From: Jonquetella anthropi DSM 22815
GTDB lineage: Bacteria; Synergistota; Synergistia; Synergistales; Dethiosulfovibrionaceae
Length of the DNA stretch: 64,000 nt
Direction: 5' to 3'
Assembly: GCF_000237805.1 (NCBI RefSeq)
Contig: NZ_CM001376.1
Coordinates: forward strand, 667,010-731,009
The notes under the pieces are model-generated. The model was not told the origin of the DNA. It worked only from the letters and a program-made list of their open reading frames with translations, and searched no databases. The position numbers and the translations under genes are program-made. Of the stretch, positions 7,296-16,985 are shown piece after piece. Positions within the stretch are counted from its first letter, which is position 1, and the number at the start of each line of letters is the position of its first letter.

Positions 7296-7850
7296 TTATT
7301 TGCGGCTTCTTCCCCTGAAGAGAGACAGGCGTCCAGACGACCAGTCTTCGCTGAGCGGCAGCTCAAGCCATCCCCAAGGCGTTATCAAAAGAAAGCGGAG
7401 AACGATCTGCTGGTCTGCCAGCGAGGCGATGTGGTCGCTGTAGTCGAGCACGTCGCAGGGGATCCAGCAATCGGTCAATATCCAGGCTCGTCGGCACCGT
7501 CGGCCTGAGAACAGCAGGGCGTAGTCGAGGGCCCAACGCATCGCGCCATCGAGGTCGACCTCTCCAAGCCATACGACGGCCGCTTCGTCGCGCGGCCTAG
7601 GGCGTCGGGAGCTGGGCAGGAGACAGGCGTGGTCGTTGACCCAATTGAGCCGGTCGAAGAGCAGTTCAGGTTCGCTGCGAACAGCTTCGTCGTAGGGCGC
7701 TTCGTAGCCGTCCGAGAGGGTGAACCGCTGGCTGAACCAGCCGCTGATCTGACGCGTCAATTTGATGGTCCAGTCTGGATAGTCGAGCTTGTTGGGAGAG
7801 CCCATCAAGGAGCCAAAGGAGAAGAAGTCTCCCGTTTCGTTTCCTGCCAT
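7296..7850 (-). CDS. conserved-looking protein of unknown function
   Basis: A 184-aa soluble protein. The ATG at 7850 is preceded at 8 nt by SD AGGAGGT. The frame stays open further upstream, but that part overlaps the divergent CofE-like gene and lacks an SD, so the shorter form is chosen. The sequence is acidic and unusually rich in Trp (GWFSQRF, DWTIKLTR, WALDYALLF, ITPWGWLELPL) with no signal peptide or membrane segment. I do not recognise a family. It lies between tRNA-Pro (downstream, own promoter) and the divergent gene at 8010. Confidence 0.7.
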   Translation of the reverse strand: MAGNETGDFFSFGSLMGSPNKLDYPDWTIKLTRQISGWFSQRFTLSDGYEAPYDEAVRSEPELLFDRLNWVNDHACLLPSSRRPRPRDEAAVVWLGEVDLDGAMRWALDYALLFSGRRCRRAWILTDCWIPCDVLDYSDHIASLADQQIVLRFLLITPWGWLELPLSEDWSSGRLSLFRGRSRK

Positions 7851-8009
7851 GGCGATCCACCTCCTGACTTTCTGTCCTTTGCGGGACAAGCATATCACAA
7901 AACAAACCGTCTGACGGCACGGAGCGGCTTTGGGCATGATAAAATGAGTTCTGTTTGATGAACCACGCCGTTGAGACGTGCTATTCTGCAGTTCGGGGAG
8001 ATATGAGAA

Positions 8010-9185
8010 ATGCGACACATTGGAACAGTTGCCCGGGGAATTCGTCTGCCTGTCGTCATGAGCGGTGACGACCTGAAGAAAATTGTCGTGAACTCGCTGA
8101 TGGAAGCGGCGGCGAGCGAACCGGACGGCTTTAAGTTTAAGGATCGGGATATCGTTGGGGTGACCGAGTCGCTGGTGGCTAGAGCGCAGGGAAACTACGT
8201 GACGACTGAGGATATCGCTCAGGACGTCGCCCGGCTGACCGACGAGGGCGACGCGGTTCTTCTGTTCCCAATTTTGAGTCGGAACCGCTTTCTTGAGCTG
8301 CTGAAGGGGATCGTCGCGGGGGTGCGGGGTACGCTGCACCTCGTGCTGTCGTATCCGTGCGACGAGGTCGGCAACGGCGTGATGGACCGGCAGGAGTTCT
8401 ACGAGAAGGCACATTTGCTGTCAGATTCAGCCTTTGACGAGGACGAGTTCCGGCGGGTTTTCGGCACGTGGACGCACCCGTTTACCGGGCTGGACTACGT
8501 GGAGCTGTACAAGTCGGTCGCGCCGGAGAAGATCAAGGTTCACTTTGCCCAGTCGCCGAAGGCGGCGCTGAGCTACGCGAAACAGGTTATCGTCGCGTCG
8601 ATTCACGATCGGAATCTGCACCGTCAGGTCTTGGAGCGGCTGGGCGCGAAGGTGATCACCCTTGATCAGATCTGCGCTGCGCCTCAGGAAGGGCGAGGCT
8701 GGAACGACCGGTTCGGCCTGCTGGGGTCAAACTACTCCCGCGCCGGCGTGGTAAAGCTGTTCCCCAGAGACTGCGAGGCGTTTGTGGCCGACCTGCAGGA
8801 AGAGCTTCGGCGGCAGACGGGCCGTCAGATCGACGTTTTGGTGTACGGCGACGGCGCGTTCAAGGATCCGGTGGGCGGCATCTGGGAGCTGGCCGATCCG
8901 GTTGTCTCGCCAGCCTGCACATCTGGGCTGATCGGTATGCCTCACGAGATCAAGTTCAAGTACGTGGCCGACAACGCGGGAGATAAGACGCCGCTTCAGG
9001 CGGTCACCGAGGCAATCCAGGCAAAGGCGAAGACGTCCCGGTCGGACAAAACCGGGCTGGGGACGACGCCCCGCCGGCTGAGCGATCTGGTAGGGTCGCT
9101 GTGCGATCTCGTTTCCGGCTCGGGCGATAAGGGAACGCCTGTTATCTATATTTCGGGGTACTTTGACAGCTACATCGTGCAGTAG
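8010..9185 (+). CDS. CofE-like (F420-0:gamma-glutamyl ligase family) protein
   Basis: A 391-aa protein resembling the F420-0:gamma-glutamyl ligase family (Pfam PF01996). The N-terminal part has the family segment DGFKFKDRDIVGVTESLVA with the D-x-V-x-x-T-E-S pattern, and later DVLVYGDGAFKDPVGGIWELADPVV, where acidic residues would bind metal and GTP. The start at 8010 has SD GGGGAG 9 nt upstream. No other F420 biosynthesis gene is in the window, and stand-alone CofE homologs are known in bacteria thought not to make F420, so the true acceptor of gamma-glutamylation is unknown. A CNNM-type gene follows 33 bp downstream. Confidence 0.72.
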   Translation: MRHIGTVARGIRLPVVMSGDDLKKIVVNSLMEAAASEPDGFKFKDRDIVGVTESLVARAQGNYVTTEDIAQDVARLTDEGDAVLLFPILSRNRFLELLKGIVAGVRGTLHLVLSYPCDEVGNGVMDRQEFYEKAHLLSDSAFDEDEFRRVFGTWTHPFTGLDYVELYKSVAPEKIKVHFAQSPKAALSYAKQVIVASIHDRNLHRQVLERLGAKVITLDQICAAPQEGRGWNDRFGLLGSNYSRAGVVKLFPRDCEAFVADLQEELRRQTGRQIDVLVYGDGAFKDPVGGIWELADPVVSPACTSGLIGMPHEIKFKYVADNAGDKTPLQAVTEAIQAKAKTSRSDKTGLGTTPRRLSDLVGSLCDLVSGSGDKGTPVIYISGYFDSYIVQ

Positions 9186-9218
9186 CGCCTGAGTAACTGC
9201 CGGGGAGGTTCGTTGGGA

Positions 9219-10493
9219 ATGCTGTTTTCCATGCTCGTTTTGGTCGTGTGCCTGATCTTGCTGTCGGCGTTTTTCTCCGCCGCGGACATGGCCTATTCAA
9301 GTCTGAACAAAGTCCGTCTTCGCCGGTTCGTCGACGAGGGGACTCCCGGCGCGTCGCGGACGATGGAGCTGGTGAAGGATTTCAGCCGGACCATTTCGGT
9401 GATCCTCATCGGCGGCAACGTGGTTGATATCCTCAATACCGCGGTTGTTACCGCCGCGCTGGCGTCGGTCTTTGGGCCGGTCGGCGCTCTGTATTCCACG
9501 GCGATTATGACCGTGCTGATCATTATCTTCTGCGAGATTCTCCCGAAGGCGTTTGTGAAGGATCACGCGGAGACGTTTGCCCTTCGGGCGTCGCCGGCCA
9601 TTCGGCTACTGTCGGTGCTGTTCAAACCGTTCACGTGGGTTACCCAGAGCATTACCGAACAGCTGCGGGGGCTGTCGTCTTCCAAGGCGGCGTCGCCGAG
9701 CGTGACCCACGACGAGCTGCTGAGCATTGTGGACGATATGGCGAAGGAGAACACCTTGCCTCGGGTTGAGCGCGAGCTGATCGAGAACGCGATCAACTTC
9801 AACGAACTGAAGGTGTGGGAAGTTCAGACGCCGCGGGTTGACCTGTTCGCGCTGGACGTGGACGAGTCGTCGGAGCTCGCCCTGTCGTTGATTCTGAAAA
9901 ATCACTACACCCGAATCCCAGTGTACGAGGGGACGACCGACAACATTATCGGCGTCCTGAACGAGAAGATCGTGCTGGAAAAAGTGGTAGCCGGCGAGCC
10001 GCTGAACCTTCGCGCCTGCATGGCAAAGCCCCTTCTGGTGTCCGGCGAGACGAGCCTGCTTGACGCGTTCCGTATTCTGAAGACGAACCGGACGCACATG
10101 GCGGTCGTCTTGGACGACTACGGCGGCACGTCGGGCATCATCACGCTGGAAGACTTGATGGAAGAGCTCCTGGGCGAGATTTACGACGAGCTGGACGACA
10201 TCAAGGAGTACGTGACGCAGATCGACGGCAATGCCTGGTTGGCGGTGGGCGATATCTACATCGAGGACCTGTTCTTCAAGTTCCTTGGGACTATGGAGAT
10301 TCCCGATACCGAGTCGCCGACGCTGAACGGGTGGATGCTGGAGGAGTTCAAGGTCTTCCCCGAGCTGGGAGCGTCGATTCAGTGGGGGCCTTACTCGTTC
10401 GAGGTCGTGAAGACGGCGGGCCAGCGGATTTCCCGCGTCCGTATCACCAAGGTTTCAGGCGCTGCCAGTCAGTCGGCGCCAGTCGGCAGTTGA
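9219..10493 (+). CDS. CNNM/HlyC-CorC family membrane protein with CBS pair
   Basis: About 424 aa. The N-terminal DUF21/CNNM transmembrane domain (residues 1 to about 180) opens with LILLSAFFSAADMAYSS, the family hallmark, and contains the helix IIIFCEILPKAF. A CBS pair follows (TRIPVYEGTTDNIIGVL and THMAVVLDDYGGTSGIITLED), then a C-terminal CorC_HlyC domain (WLAVGDIYIEDLF). Members transport Mg2+ or Co2+ or modulate such transport. ATG 9219 is 10 nt after GGGGAGG; a TTG at 9213 is an alternative. Ends before a bidirectional terminator. Confidence 0.9.
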   Translation: MLFSMLVLVVCLILLSAFFSAADMAYSSLNKVRLRRFVDEGTPGASRTMELVKDFSRTISVILIGGNVVDILNTAVVTAALASVFGPVGALYSTAIMTVLIIIFCEILPKAFVKDHAETFALRASPAIRLLSVLFKPFTWVTQSITEQLRGLSSSKAASPSVTHDELLSIVDDMAKENTLPRVERELIENAINFNELKVWEVQTPRVDLFALDVDESSELALSLILKNHYTRIPVYEGTTDNIIGVLNEKIVLEKVVAGEPLNLRACMAKPLLVSGETSLLDAFRILKTNRTHMAVVLDDYGGTSGIITLEDLMEELLGEIYDELDDIKEYVTQIDGNAWLAVGDIYIEDLFFKFLGTMEIPDTESPTLNGWMLEEFKVFPELGASIQWGPYSFEVVKTAGQRISRVRITKVSGAASQSAPVGS

Positions 10494-10501
10494 CCGACGA
10501 T

Positions 10502-10549
10502 AAAAAAGAAAGAGGCGCGGCCTTTGTAGGCCGCGCCTCTTGTTGTTTG
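10502..10549. terminator. bidirectional terminator
   Basis: The stem GAGGCGCGGCC/GGCCGCGCCTC (10512-10522 with 10529-10539), 6-nt loop, T-rich on both strands, lies between the convergent genes ending at 10493 and 10575. Confidence 0.85.
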
Positions 10550-10574
10550 TGCTTGTTTGTGCGCGATACGAGGT

Positions 10575-11729
10575 TTAAAGCGTCTGGTCGGCCAGTTTGT
10601 AGGCCGCGTCGATGACCAACATGAGCCGGAGACGTCCGGTCTGAGACCTGACGGTCTCAAAATGGCCTTTGAAGGTCGCCTTGGCAGGAGAGGTCATCTT
10701 CTTGAGGGTCCAACAGGAAGCGATCTTTTGGGCCGCGGCGGAGTCTTTGACCGCATAGGTCAGGCCGGCTACGTTCATGGTCTCGCCGTCGGCGCTCTTC
10801 TGGTAAATGCCGGCCATGTCCAGCGCGACGTTGGTCAGGTCAGCCTCAGTCGTCCGAGTCATGACGAGGGACTTGTTGAACGGCCGCTCCGATTTGCCCG
10901 AGCCAAGCGAACAGCCCTTGTCGGTGGCGATGATGTACCGGGCAGCGCCGCTCGCGTCGGTCAGCAGGATGGTCTTGTGGTTGAGCTGAGCCCAGCGGCC
11001 CCACGAGTAGACGGGCTGTGCCTTCTTAGCGTCGAGTGTTTCTTTGAACCGGTAGGACGAGTCGCCGCGAAGGGTCAGAACGGCGTTTTCTTTCTTGTCC
11101 TTCTCGTTCTGCGTCTTGCCGGCGAAGGTCACCTGGGAGTTCACGTCCACGAAGCGATCATCGTTGAAAAGGTTTGCGTCTTCGCTGTAGTTCAGTTTGT
11201 AGTTCAGCGAGTCCTCGGTAATGGGAGCGCCTTTTTCGTCAGACAGGACGAGCGAACCTTTCTTGTCGAGCATGAACCAGGTCTTGTCGCCGCTGGAGGA
11301 CACGAGCGCAGCCAGTTTGCCGGAGGCTACATTCCAAGTGCCCATTTCGACGAACGTCGAGTACGGCCGATCGGTCAGGTACTTGTCAACTCGGCGGTAC
11401 AGTCCGTTGCCGGCAAAGCTGACGGTCACGTCCACGCCAGAGCCGGAAGCGGCAGGGAAAACGCCGTGCCAGTTCGTGTTGGCCAGCGAGGTGATCTTCT
11501 TCGGCTTGGGCGCTCTCTCGTAGTCCGGGGTCGAAGAGCCGCCGGAAAGAGCTCCGTCCACTGTTCCGGAGATGACGTCGCTGACCTTATCGGTGACAGC
11601 GTTGATAGCGGAGTCCTTGGCTACATCAGCGATCCCCTGAAGGAGAGGGCTCGACGCGCCGGCCGGAGCAGCAGAGGCTGCCGCGAGGGCTGAGGCGAGA
11701 CAAAGTGCGGAGAAGCGAGATAGTTTCAT
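10575..11729 (-). CDS. secreted protein with NlpE-like repeated domains
   Basis: A 384-aa protein with a Sec signal peptide (MKLSRFSALCLASALAAASA, cleavage near APAGA-S) and no lipobox Cys. The body has three beta-rich modules with the pattern W/G-x-Y, growing strand pairs and small loops: around WHGVFPAASGSGVDV, around VTFAGKTQNEKDKKENAVLTL and around MAGIYQKSADGETMNV. The first resembles the NlpE N-terminal domain (META/NlpE barrel) but lacks its C-x-x-C. The ATG at 11729 has SD AAAGGAAG; upstream extension is rejected. A -10 TATAAT lies at 11801-11796. Periplasmic or envelope role is inferred; function unknown. Confidence 0.65.
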   Translation of the reverse strand: MKLSRFSALCLASALAAASAAPAGASSPLLQGIADVAKDSAINAVTDKVSDVISGTVDGALSGGSSTPDYERAPKPKKITSLANTNWHGVFPAASGSGVDVTVSFAGNGLYRRVDKYLTDRPYSTFVEMGTWNVASGKLAALVSSSGDKTWFMLDKKGSLVLSDEKGAPITEDSLNYKLNYSEDANLFNDDRFVDVNSQVTFAGKTQNEKDKKENAVLTLRGDSSYRFKETLDAKKAQPVYSWGRWAQLNHKTILLTDASGAARYIIATDKGCSLGSGKSERPFNKSLVMTRTTEADLTNVALDMAGIYQKSADGETMNVAGLTYAVKDSAAAQKIASCWTLKKMTSPAKATFKGHFETVRSQTGRLRLMLVIDAAYKLADQTL

Positions 11730-11897
11730 TGTTTTCTTCCTTTCGTGTCGTGTCAAATTTGTGTTGATAACGCGTATGACTTCTACGGTGCAAATATTAT
11801 ATCTGACTGCCCGCGGAAAAAGGACAGAGGGAACAAAAATTAGGCCGATTAGCGCTCGGTGAATATGCATATATTATTTTTGCGGACATTTCTGTGG

Positions 11898-11926
11898 TTG
11901 ATAAAGAGGCGTGATTCTCCTACAAT
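11898..11926 (+). promoter_or_regulatory. promoter of the ompH-like gene
   Basis: TTGATA (11898-11903), 17 bp, TACAAT (11921-11926), 74 bp before the ATG. Confidence 0.75.
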
Positions 11927-12000
11927 ATCGGTGAACGGACGGTTTGCGCGCCCTCGAACCGAATCGGTTCATATCTGGAATGTTCACGGGAGGTTTTTTA

Positions 12001-12435
12001 ATGAAACTCACAAAAGTTCTGGCTGCTTGCGCGACGTTGGTAGTTTTGGCGGCTGGGGCGGCGTTGGCAGCTGACACAGTCGGCGTCATCGAACCCCAGA
12101 GGATCCTCGTTTCTCACCCCAAGTTCGAGAGCGCTCAGGCCCGTATCAAGACCATCATGGACAACAAGCAGAACGAGGCCAAAGCCGGCATCGAGAAAGC
12201 AAAAGACAATCAGGAGAAGGTCAAGATCTTCACGCAGAAGAAGCAGGAAGCTGCGATGGAAGAGCAGAAGCTGATGGCCCCGATTTTCAAGGACATCAAT
12301 CTGGCCATTCGGACTGTTGCCAAGAACAAAAAGTGCACGGTTGTCGTCGACAAGGCGGCGACGTTCTTCGGCGGCTTGGATCTGACCGACGACGTGATTC
12401 AGGAAGTTAAAAAAGTCAGCGCCGGCAGCAATTAA
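12001..12435 (+). CDS. OmpH/Skp-family periplasmic chaperone
   Basis: A 144-aa protein with signal peptide (residues 1-24, ending AALA-AD) and mature start VGVIEPQRILVSHPKFESAQ, the conserved Skp beta-strand and first helix. The middle is a Lys/Glu/Gln-rich helical hairpin (the jellyfish tentacle) and the end returns to a strand with KCTVVVDKAATFFGGLDLTDDV. Skp trimers hold unfolded outer-membrane proteins, which implies a diderm cell. ATG 12001 follows SD GGGAGG; a longer upstream reading is rejected because it would bury the signal peptide. Confidence 0.9.
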   Translation: MKLTKVLAACATLVVLAAGAALAADTVGVIEPQRILVSHPKFESAQARIKTIMDNKQNEAKAGIEKAKDNQEKVKIFTQKKQEAAMEEQKLMAPIFKDINLAIRTVAKNKKCTVVVDKAATFFGGLDLTDDVIQEVKKVSAGSN

Positions 12436-12451
12436 GGGCGAACAAACAAGT

Positions 12452-12487
12452 GCGCTTCTCCGTTCTCGTAGCGGAGAAGCGCTTTTT
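12452..12487 (+). terminator. intrinsic terminator of the ompH-like gene
   Basis: An 11-bp perfect stem GCGCTTCTCCG/CGGAGAAGCGC (12452-12462 with 12472-12482) then TTTTT. Confidence 0.88.
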
Positions 12488-12554
12488 GTTTATTCCGCGC
12501 CGGTGGGTTAGAATAGTGAATACAATGGCCTAACGCCAGTGAGGAGGCAACCCC

Positions 12555-13052
12555 ATGGCAGAGATCAAAAAGATGGAACTTGTGTCGCTTGAAATTCCTG
12601 AAGACGGCAACCTGATTGTCGGGCAGAGCCACTTTATCAAAACGGTTGAAGACCTTTACGAGGCGCTGGTCACGTCCTCGCCGTACCTCAAGTTCGGTAT
12701 CGGTTTCTGCGAGGCGTCCGGTGACTGCCTGATTCGGTCGGACGGCAACGATGACGAGCTCAAGGCCTGTGCCGTGAGGAACGCTCAGGCGCTGAGCTGC
12801 GGGCACAGCTTCGTCATCGTGCTGAAAAACGGCTATCCGATCAACGTCCTTCAGGCGGTCAAGAACTGTCAGGAAGTCTGCCGGATTTTCGCCGCGACGG
12901 CAAACCCCCTTCAGGTCGTCGTCTGCTCGTCCGAGCAGGGGCGAGGGATCTTAGGTGTTATTGACGGGTTCCTCCCTCAAGGGGTAGAAACGGAAGCTGA
13001 CGTCGTGGCCCGAAAAGACCTGCTGAGGAAGATCATCGGCTATAAGCGCTAA
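12555..13052 (+). CDS. adenosine-specific kinase family protein
   Basis: A 165-aa protein matching the small archaeal/bacterial adenosine-specific kinase family (Pfam PF04008, structurally defined in Pyrobaculum). Conserved stretches are IVGQSHFIKTVEDLYEAL, KFGIGFCEASGDCLIR, the Asn-Asp of SDGND, GHSFVIVLKNGYPINVL and GRGILGVIDG near the C-terminus. The family hydrolyses or transfers phosphate on adenosine; its physiological role is poorly known. SD GAGGAGG precedes the ATG. The gene is one base upstream of radA, so they are probably cotranscribed. Confidence 0.85.
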   Translation: MAEIKKMELVSLEIPEDGNLIVGQSHFIKTVEDLYEALVTSSPYLKFGIGFCEASGDCLIRSDGNDDELKACAVRNAQALSCGHSFVIVLKNGYPINVLQAVKNCQEVCRIFAATANPLQVVVCSSEQGRGILGVIDGFLPQGVETEADVVARKDLLRKIIGYKR

Positions 13053-13053
13053 C

Positions 13054-14478
13054 ATGCCGAAAAAGGACGTTCGCCGGTACGTCTGCAGCGAGTGCGGATA
13101 TACCGGCTTGTACCCTTCCGGCAGGTGCCCGAGCTGCGGAAGCTGGGGCACGATGGCGGAAGAGCGGCCGACCGTCGTCCAGAACCGGGCGGGCGGCGCT
13201 CCTCGGGTGCTTACCCCCGAATCAATACGGGACATTCCCGCGCCGGTCAGGACGCCGTCAGGGATTGGAGAACTAGATCGGGTGCTCGGCGGCGGCTGGG
13301 TGCCCGGCGGGGTCGTGCTTTTAGGCGGTCAGCCTGGAATCGGCAAGTCGACGCTTCTCCTGCAGGTCTGCGGGGCGATGACGGCGGCAGGCTCAAAAGT
13401 GATCTACGTTTCAGGAGAAGAATCGGCCGGACAGCTCGGCTTGCGGGCTGCCCGGCTCGGCGTGCTACACGACGGGCTGGAAGTGTGCTGTCACACGGTC
13501 ATTGACGAGGCGCTTCAGCTGGTCTCGGATCACGCCCTGTTGGTTGTGGACAGCGTTCAGGCCATGAGAGCTCAGGACGAGGACGGCTGGCCCGGCACGC
13601 CGACTCAGGTTCGGGCGGTGGCGCAGAGGTGTCTGGATTTCGCCAAGACGTCGGGCGTTCCGACCGTGCTTGTCGGGCACATCACCAAAGAAGGCCGTCT
13701 TGCCGGGCCGATGCTTTTGGAACACATGGTTGACACGGTGATCATGTTCAGCGGCGAGAAGACGTCCCTGTACCGCACTCTGAGGGCGAGCAAGAACCGA
13801 TACGGCGGTACCGACGAGCTCGGAATTTTTGAAATGGGCGGCGAAGGGCTGGTCGAGGTCTCAGATCCCAGCTACCTGTACTGGAACAGGTCGGACAGCA
13901 CCGTTTCAGGCGTCGCGATGACGGTTTTGTTGGAAGGCTCCCGGCCGCTCGTGGCGGAGATTCAGGCCCTTGCGGCTCAGTCGGAGTTCGCGTACCCGCG
14001 CCGGATGGGAATGGGCGTCGGCGCAAACAAGCTTCAACTTCTTTTGGCCGTCCTTGAGAGCCGGTGCGGCCTTCCGGCAGGGAAAAGCGACCTGTACTGC
14101 AACGTGGCCGGTGGCTTAGAAGTGAGGGATCCGGCGGCCGATTTGGCGGTCGCCGCGGCGCTAGCTTCGGCAGTGAGCGGCGTCCCTATCGGGCCGGACT
14201 GCTGTCTGCTGGCCGAGGTGGGGTTGGCCGGAGAGTTGCGCCCTGTGACGGCTCTTGGATCCCGCCTCAAGGAGGCGGAGCGGCTCGGGTTTCGGCGAGT
14301 GATCATCAGCAGCCGGGAAAAAGAGGCGCCATGCGGGCAGCTCGAGCTGATTCGTTTGGCGACGCTGGGGGACGTTTTGAGGGAATTGGGCGCCGCCGCT
14401 GGCGGCGCTGGAACAAGCAGAAAAAATAAACGGGACGACGAGGCGAAGAAGTCGACAGAGGAGAGACGCGGGATATGA
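13054..14478 (+). CDS. radA: DNA repair protein RadA/Sms
   Basis: A 474-aa protein with all RadA parts in order: zinc finger C11-C14/C25-C28, RecA-like ATPase with Walker [11 protein letters not shown] (91-100), Walker B LLVVDSV, the RadA signature KNRYG (247-251), and a C-terminal Lon-protease-like domain ([14 protein letters not shown]). It promotes branch migration in recombination. The tail is Lys/Glu-rich. Its TGA overlaps the leuS ATG (ATGA), implying coupling. Confidence 0.97.
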   Translation: MPKKDVRRYVCSECGYTGLYPSGRCPSCGSWGTMAEERPTVVQNRAGGAPRVLTPESIRDIPAPVRTPSGIGELDRVLGGGWVPGGVVLLGGQPGIGKSTLLLQVCGAMTAAGSKVIYVSGEESAGQLGLRAARLGVLHDGLEVCCHTVIDEALQLVSDHALLVVDSVQAMRAQDEDGWPGTPTQVRAVAQRCLDFAKTSGVPTVLVGHITKEGRLAGPMLLEHMVDTVIMFSGEKTSLYRTLRASKNRYGGTDELGIFEMGGEGLVEVSDPSYLYWNRSDSTVSGVAMTVLLEGSRPLVAEIQALAAQSEFAYPRRMGMGVGANKLQLLLAVLESRCGLPAGKSDLYCNVAGGLEVRDPAADLAVAAALASAVSGVPIGPDCCLLAEVGLAGELRPVTALGSRLKEAERLGFRRVIISSREKEAPCGQLELIRLATLGDVLRELGAAAGGAGTSRKNKRDDEAKKSTEERRGI

Positions 14479-16985
14479 ACTACGATTTCACTGCAATCGA
14501 AAAGAAGTGGCAGAAGTACTGGGAGGAGCACAACACGTTCCAAGTGAAGGAAGATCCGTCTGTTCCGCCGGAGAAACGGCGGTACGTGCTGGATATGTTC
14601 CCTTACCCGTCCGGAGCCGGCCTGCACGTCGGTCATCCGGAGGGCTACACGGCGACGGACATTTACTGCCGCTATCTTCGCATGAACGGATACAACGTCC
14701 TTCATCCGATGGGGTTCGACTCGTTCGGCCTTCCGGCTGAAAACTACGCTATCAAAACGGGAACTCACCCCAGAGTGACGACCGAGGCGAATATTAACCG
14801 CTTCCGGCAGCAGATTAAATCGTTGGGCTTTTGTTACGACTGGAGCCGAGAGGTGGCGACCCATCAGCCGGAGTACTATCGGTGGACCCAGTGGCTGTTT
14901 CTCCAAATGTACCGAAAAGGGCTGGCCTACGAGGCAGAAACGCCGATCAACTGGTGTCCCTCATGCATGACCGGTTTGGCGAACGAAGAGGTCAAGGAAG
15001 GACACTGCGAGCGGTGCGGCTCTCATGTGGTCCGGCGCAACATGCGCCAGTGGGTTTTGAAGATCACCGAGTACGCTGAGCGGCTTCTGCAGGACGTGGA
15101 CAAGCTGGACTGGCCGGAGGCAATCAAGGCCATGCAGCGCAACTGGATCGGCAAGAGCGTTGGGGCAGAAGTGACCTTCAGGATTGATGGCAGCGACAAG
15201 ACGCTGACCGTGTACACGACCCGGCCTGACACGCTGTTCGGCGCCACCTACATGGTTCTGGCTCCCGAGCACCCGCTCGTCAAAGAACTGACGACGGACG
15301 AATGCAGGAAGCAAGTGGAAGAGTACATTGCCCGCGCCGCGCTCAAGTCGGACCTTGAGCGGACCGAGCTGAATAAGGAAAAGACCGGCGTTTTCACCGG
15401 CGCTTGGGCGATTAACCCGGTGACCGGGAAGAAGATTCCCCTGTGGATTGCCGACTACGTCATGGTATCGTACGGCACCGGGGCTATCATGGCGGTTCCT
15501 GCCCACGACCGGCGCGACTGGGAGTTTGCGAAAGTTTACGGCCTGCCGATCGTCCAAGTTCTTTCCGGCGGCGACGCGCAGAAAGAGCCGTTGGAAGAAG
15601 ACGGCGAGCTGATAAACTCCGAGTTCCTGAACGGCCTCCGCAAAGCAGAGGCCATCGAGCGGATGATCGACTGGCTGGAGGAAAAACACATCGGCCGCCG
15701 AGCGGTCAACTACAAGCTGAGGGACTGGATCTTCTCGCGCCAGCGGTACTGGGGCGAGCCGATTCCGCTGGTTCACTGCCCGAAATGCGGCATCGTCCCG
15801 GTGCCGGAAGATCAGCTACCGCTGCGGCTGCCGGAAGTCGAAAAGTACGTCCCGACAGGCACAGGCGAGTCGCCTTTGGCGGCCGTTTCCTCGTGGGTGA
15901 ACACGACCTGTCCCTGCTGCGGCGGGCCGGCCAAGCGGGAGACCAACACGATGCCCCAGTGGGCTGGATCGTGCTGGTATTACCTTCGGTATCTGGATCC
16001 GCGGAACGAAAAGGAATTCGCCTCGAAAGAAGCTATTGACTACTGGATGCCGGTTGATCTGTACGTCGGAGGCGCCGAGCACGCGGTGCTGCACCTGCTG
16101 TACGCCCGTTTCTGGCACAAGGTGTTTTTCGATCTGGGGCTTGTGAACACCGACGAGCCCTTCTCCCGGCTGGTGAATCAGGGAATGATTACTTCCTACG
16201 CCTACCAGAGGCCCAACAAGACGCTGGTTCCCACCGATGAAGTAGAAGAAACGGCACCGGATCGGTTTGTCGAGCGGGCGACCGGAGAGCCACTTGAACG
16301 GGTCATTGCCAAAATGTCCAAGTCCCTCAAAAACGTCATCAACCCGGACGACGTGATTCGCGATCACGGCGCAGATACGCTACGGCTGTACGAGATGTTC
16401 ATGGGGCCGCTTCAGATGTCCAAACCGTGGTCGACCCAGGGTGTCGCGGGAGTTCAGCGGTTCCTCGAGAAAGTGTGCCGGTACGCTTCCAAGCCGCTGA
16501 CTGACCGGCCTCTGGACGCGGAGACAGCAAAACTGCTTCACAAGACGATTCAGAAGGTGAGCGATGACACCGAGAGCCTGAACTTCAACACGGCTATTGC
16601 CCAGATGATGACGCTGATCAACGAAGTGAGTCGGGCTGATGACTGCCCGCGTCAGGTGCTGGAGCCGTTCACCCTGCTGCTGGCCCCGTACGCGCCGCAT
16701 TTGGCGGAAGAGCTTTGGTCAACCGTTTTAGGCAACGAGCCGAGCGTTGCGGACCAGCCGTGGCCGAAGCACGACCAGTCGCTGACGGCAGAGACGACAA
16801 ACCCCATAGCCGTTCAGATCAACGGAAAGAAGCGGGAGCTACTAGAGCTGCCTGCCGGCCTTTCCAAGGAAGACTTGCTGTCCGCCGTGCTGGCGTCGCC
16901 GGAAGTTCAGAAGCGGCTTGAAGGCGTCTCAATCGTCAAGTCCATCGTCGTGCCGGGCAAGCTGGTCAATTTGGTCGTCCGCTAA
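14475..16985 (+). CDS. leuS: leucyl-tRNA synthetase
   Basis: An 836-aa class I synthetase. HIGH motif as HVGHPEG (51-54), the zinc-type Cys-rich insert [24 protein letters not shown] split at about 156-180, a CP1 editing domain with [19 protein letters not shown], a second CPKCG...CPCC zinc module and KMSKS exactly (613-617). Length and order are normal for bacterial LeuRS. The start overlaps radA by 4 bases. Confidence 0.98.
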   Translation: MNYDFTAIEKKWQKYWEEHNTFQVKEDPSVPPEKRRYVLDMFPYPSGAGLHVGHPEGYTATDIYCRYLRMNGYNVLHPMGFDSFGLPAENYAIKTGTHPRVTTEANINRFRQQIKSLGFCYDWSREVATHQPEYYRWTQWLFLQMYRKGLAYEAETPINWCPSCMTGLANEEVKEGHCERCGSHVVRRNMRQWVLKITEYAERLLQDVDKLDWPEAIKAMQRNWIGKSVGAEVTFRIDGSDKTLTVYTTRPDTLFGATYMVLAPEHPLVKELTTDECRKQVEEYIARAALKSDLERTELNKEKTGVFTGAWAINPVTGKKIPLWIADYVMVSYGTGAIMAVPAHDRRDWEFAKVYGLPIVQVLSGGDAQKEPLEEDGELINSEFLNGLRKAEAIERMIDWLEEKHIGRRAVNYKLRDWIFSRQRYWGEPIPLVHCPKCGIVPVPEDQLPLRLPEVEKYVPTGTGESPLAAVSSWVNTTCPCCGGPAKRETNTMPQWAGSCWYYLRYLDPRNEKEFASKEAIDYWMPVDLYVGGAEHAVLHLLYARFWHKVFFDLGLVNTDEPFSRLVNQGMITSYAYQRPNKTLVPTDEVEETAPDRFVERATGEPLERVIAKMSKSLKNVINPDDVIRDHGADTLRLYEMFMGPLQMSKPWSTQGVAGVQRFLEKVCRYASKPLTDRPLDAETAKLLHKTIQKVSDDTESLNFNTAIAQMMTLINEVSRADDCPRQVLEPFTLLLAPYAPHLAEELWSTVLGNEPSVADQPWPKHDQSLTAETTNPIAVQINGKKRELLELPAGLSKEDLLSAVLASPEVQKRLEGVSIVKSIVVPGKLVNLVVR

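Noticed and set aside
7851-8414. N-terminal extension of the 7296-7850 minus-strand gene (total 372 aa)
   Set aside because: It would overlap the CofE-like gene on the other strand, has no SD and loses protein-like composition; ATG 7850 has a clear SD.
10557-11693. 378-aa plus-strand open frame
   Set aside because: Shadow of the NlpE-like gene; crosses a bidirectional terminator.
14034-14906. 290-aa minus-strand open frame
   Set aside because: Antisense to radA and leuS, whose motifs are unambiguous.
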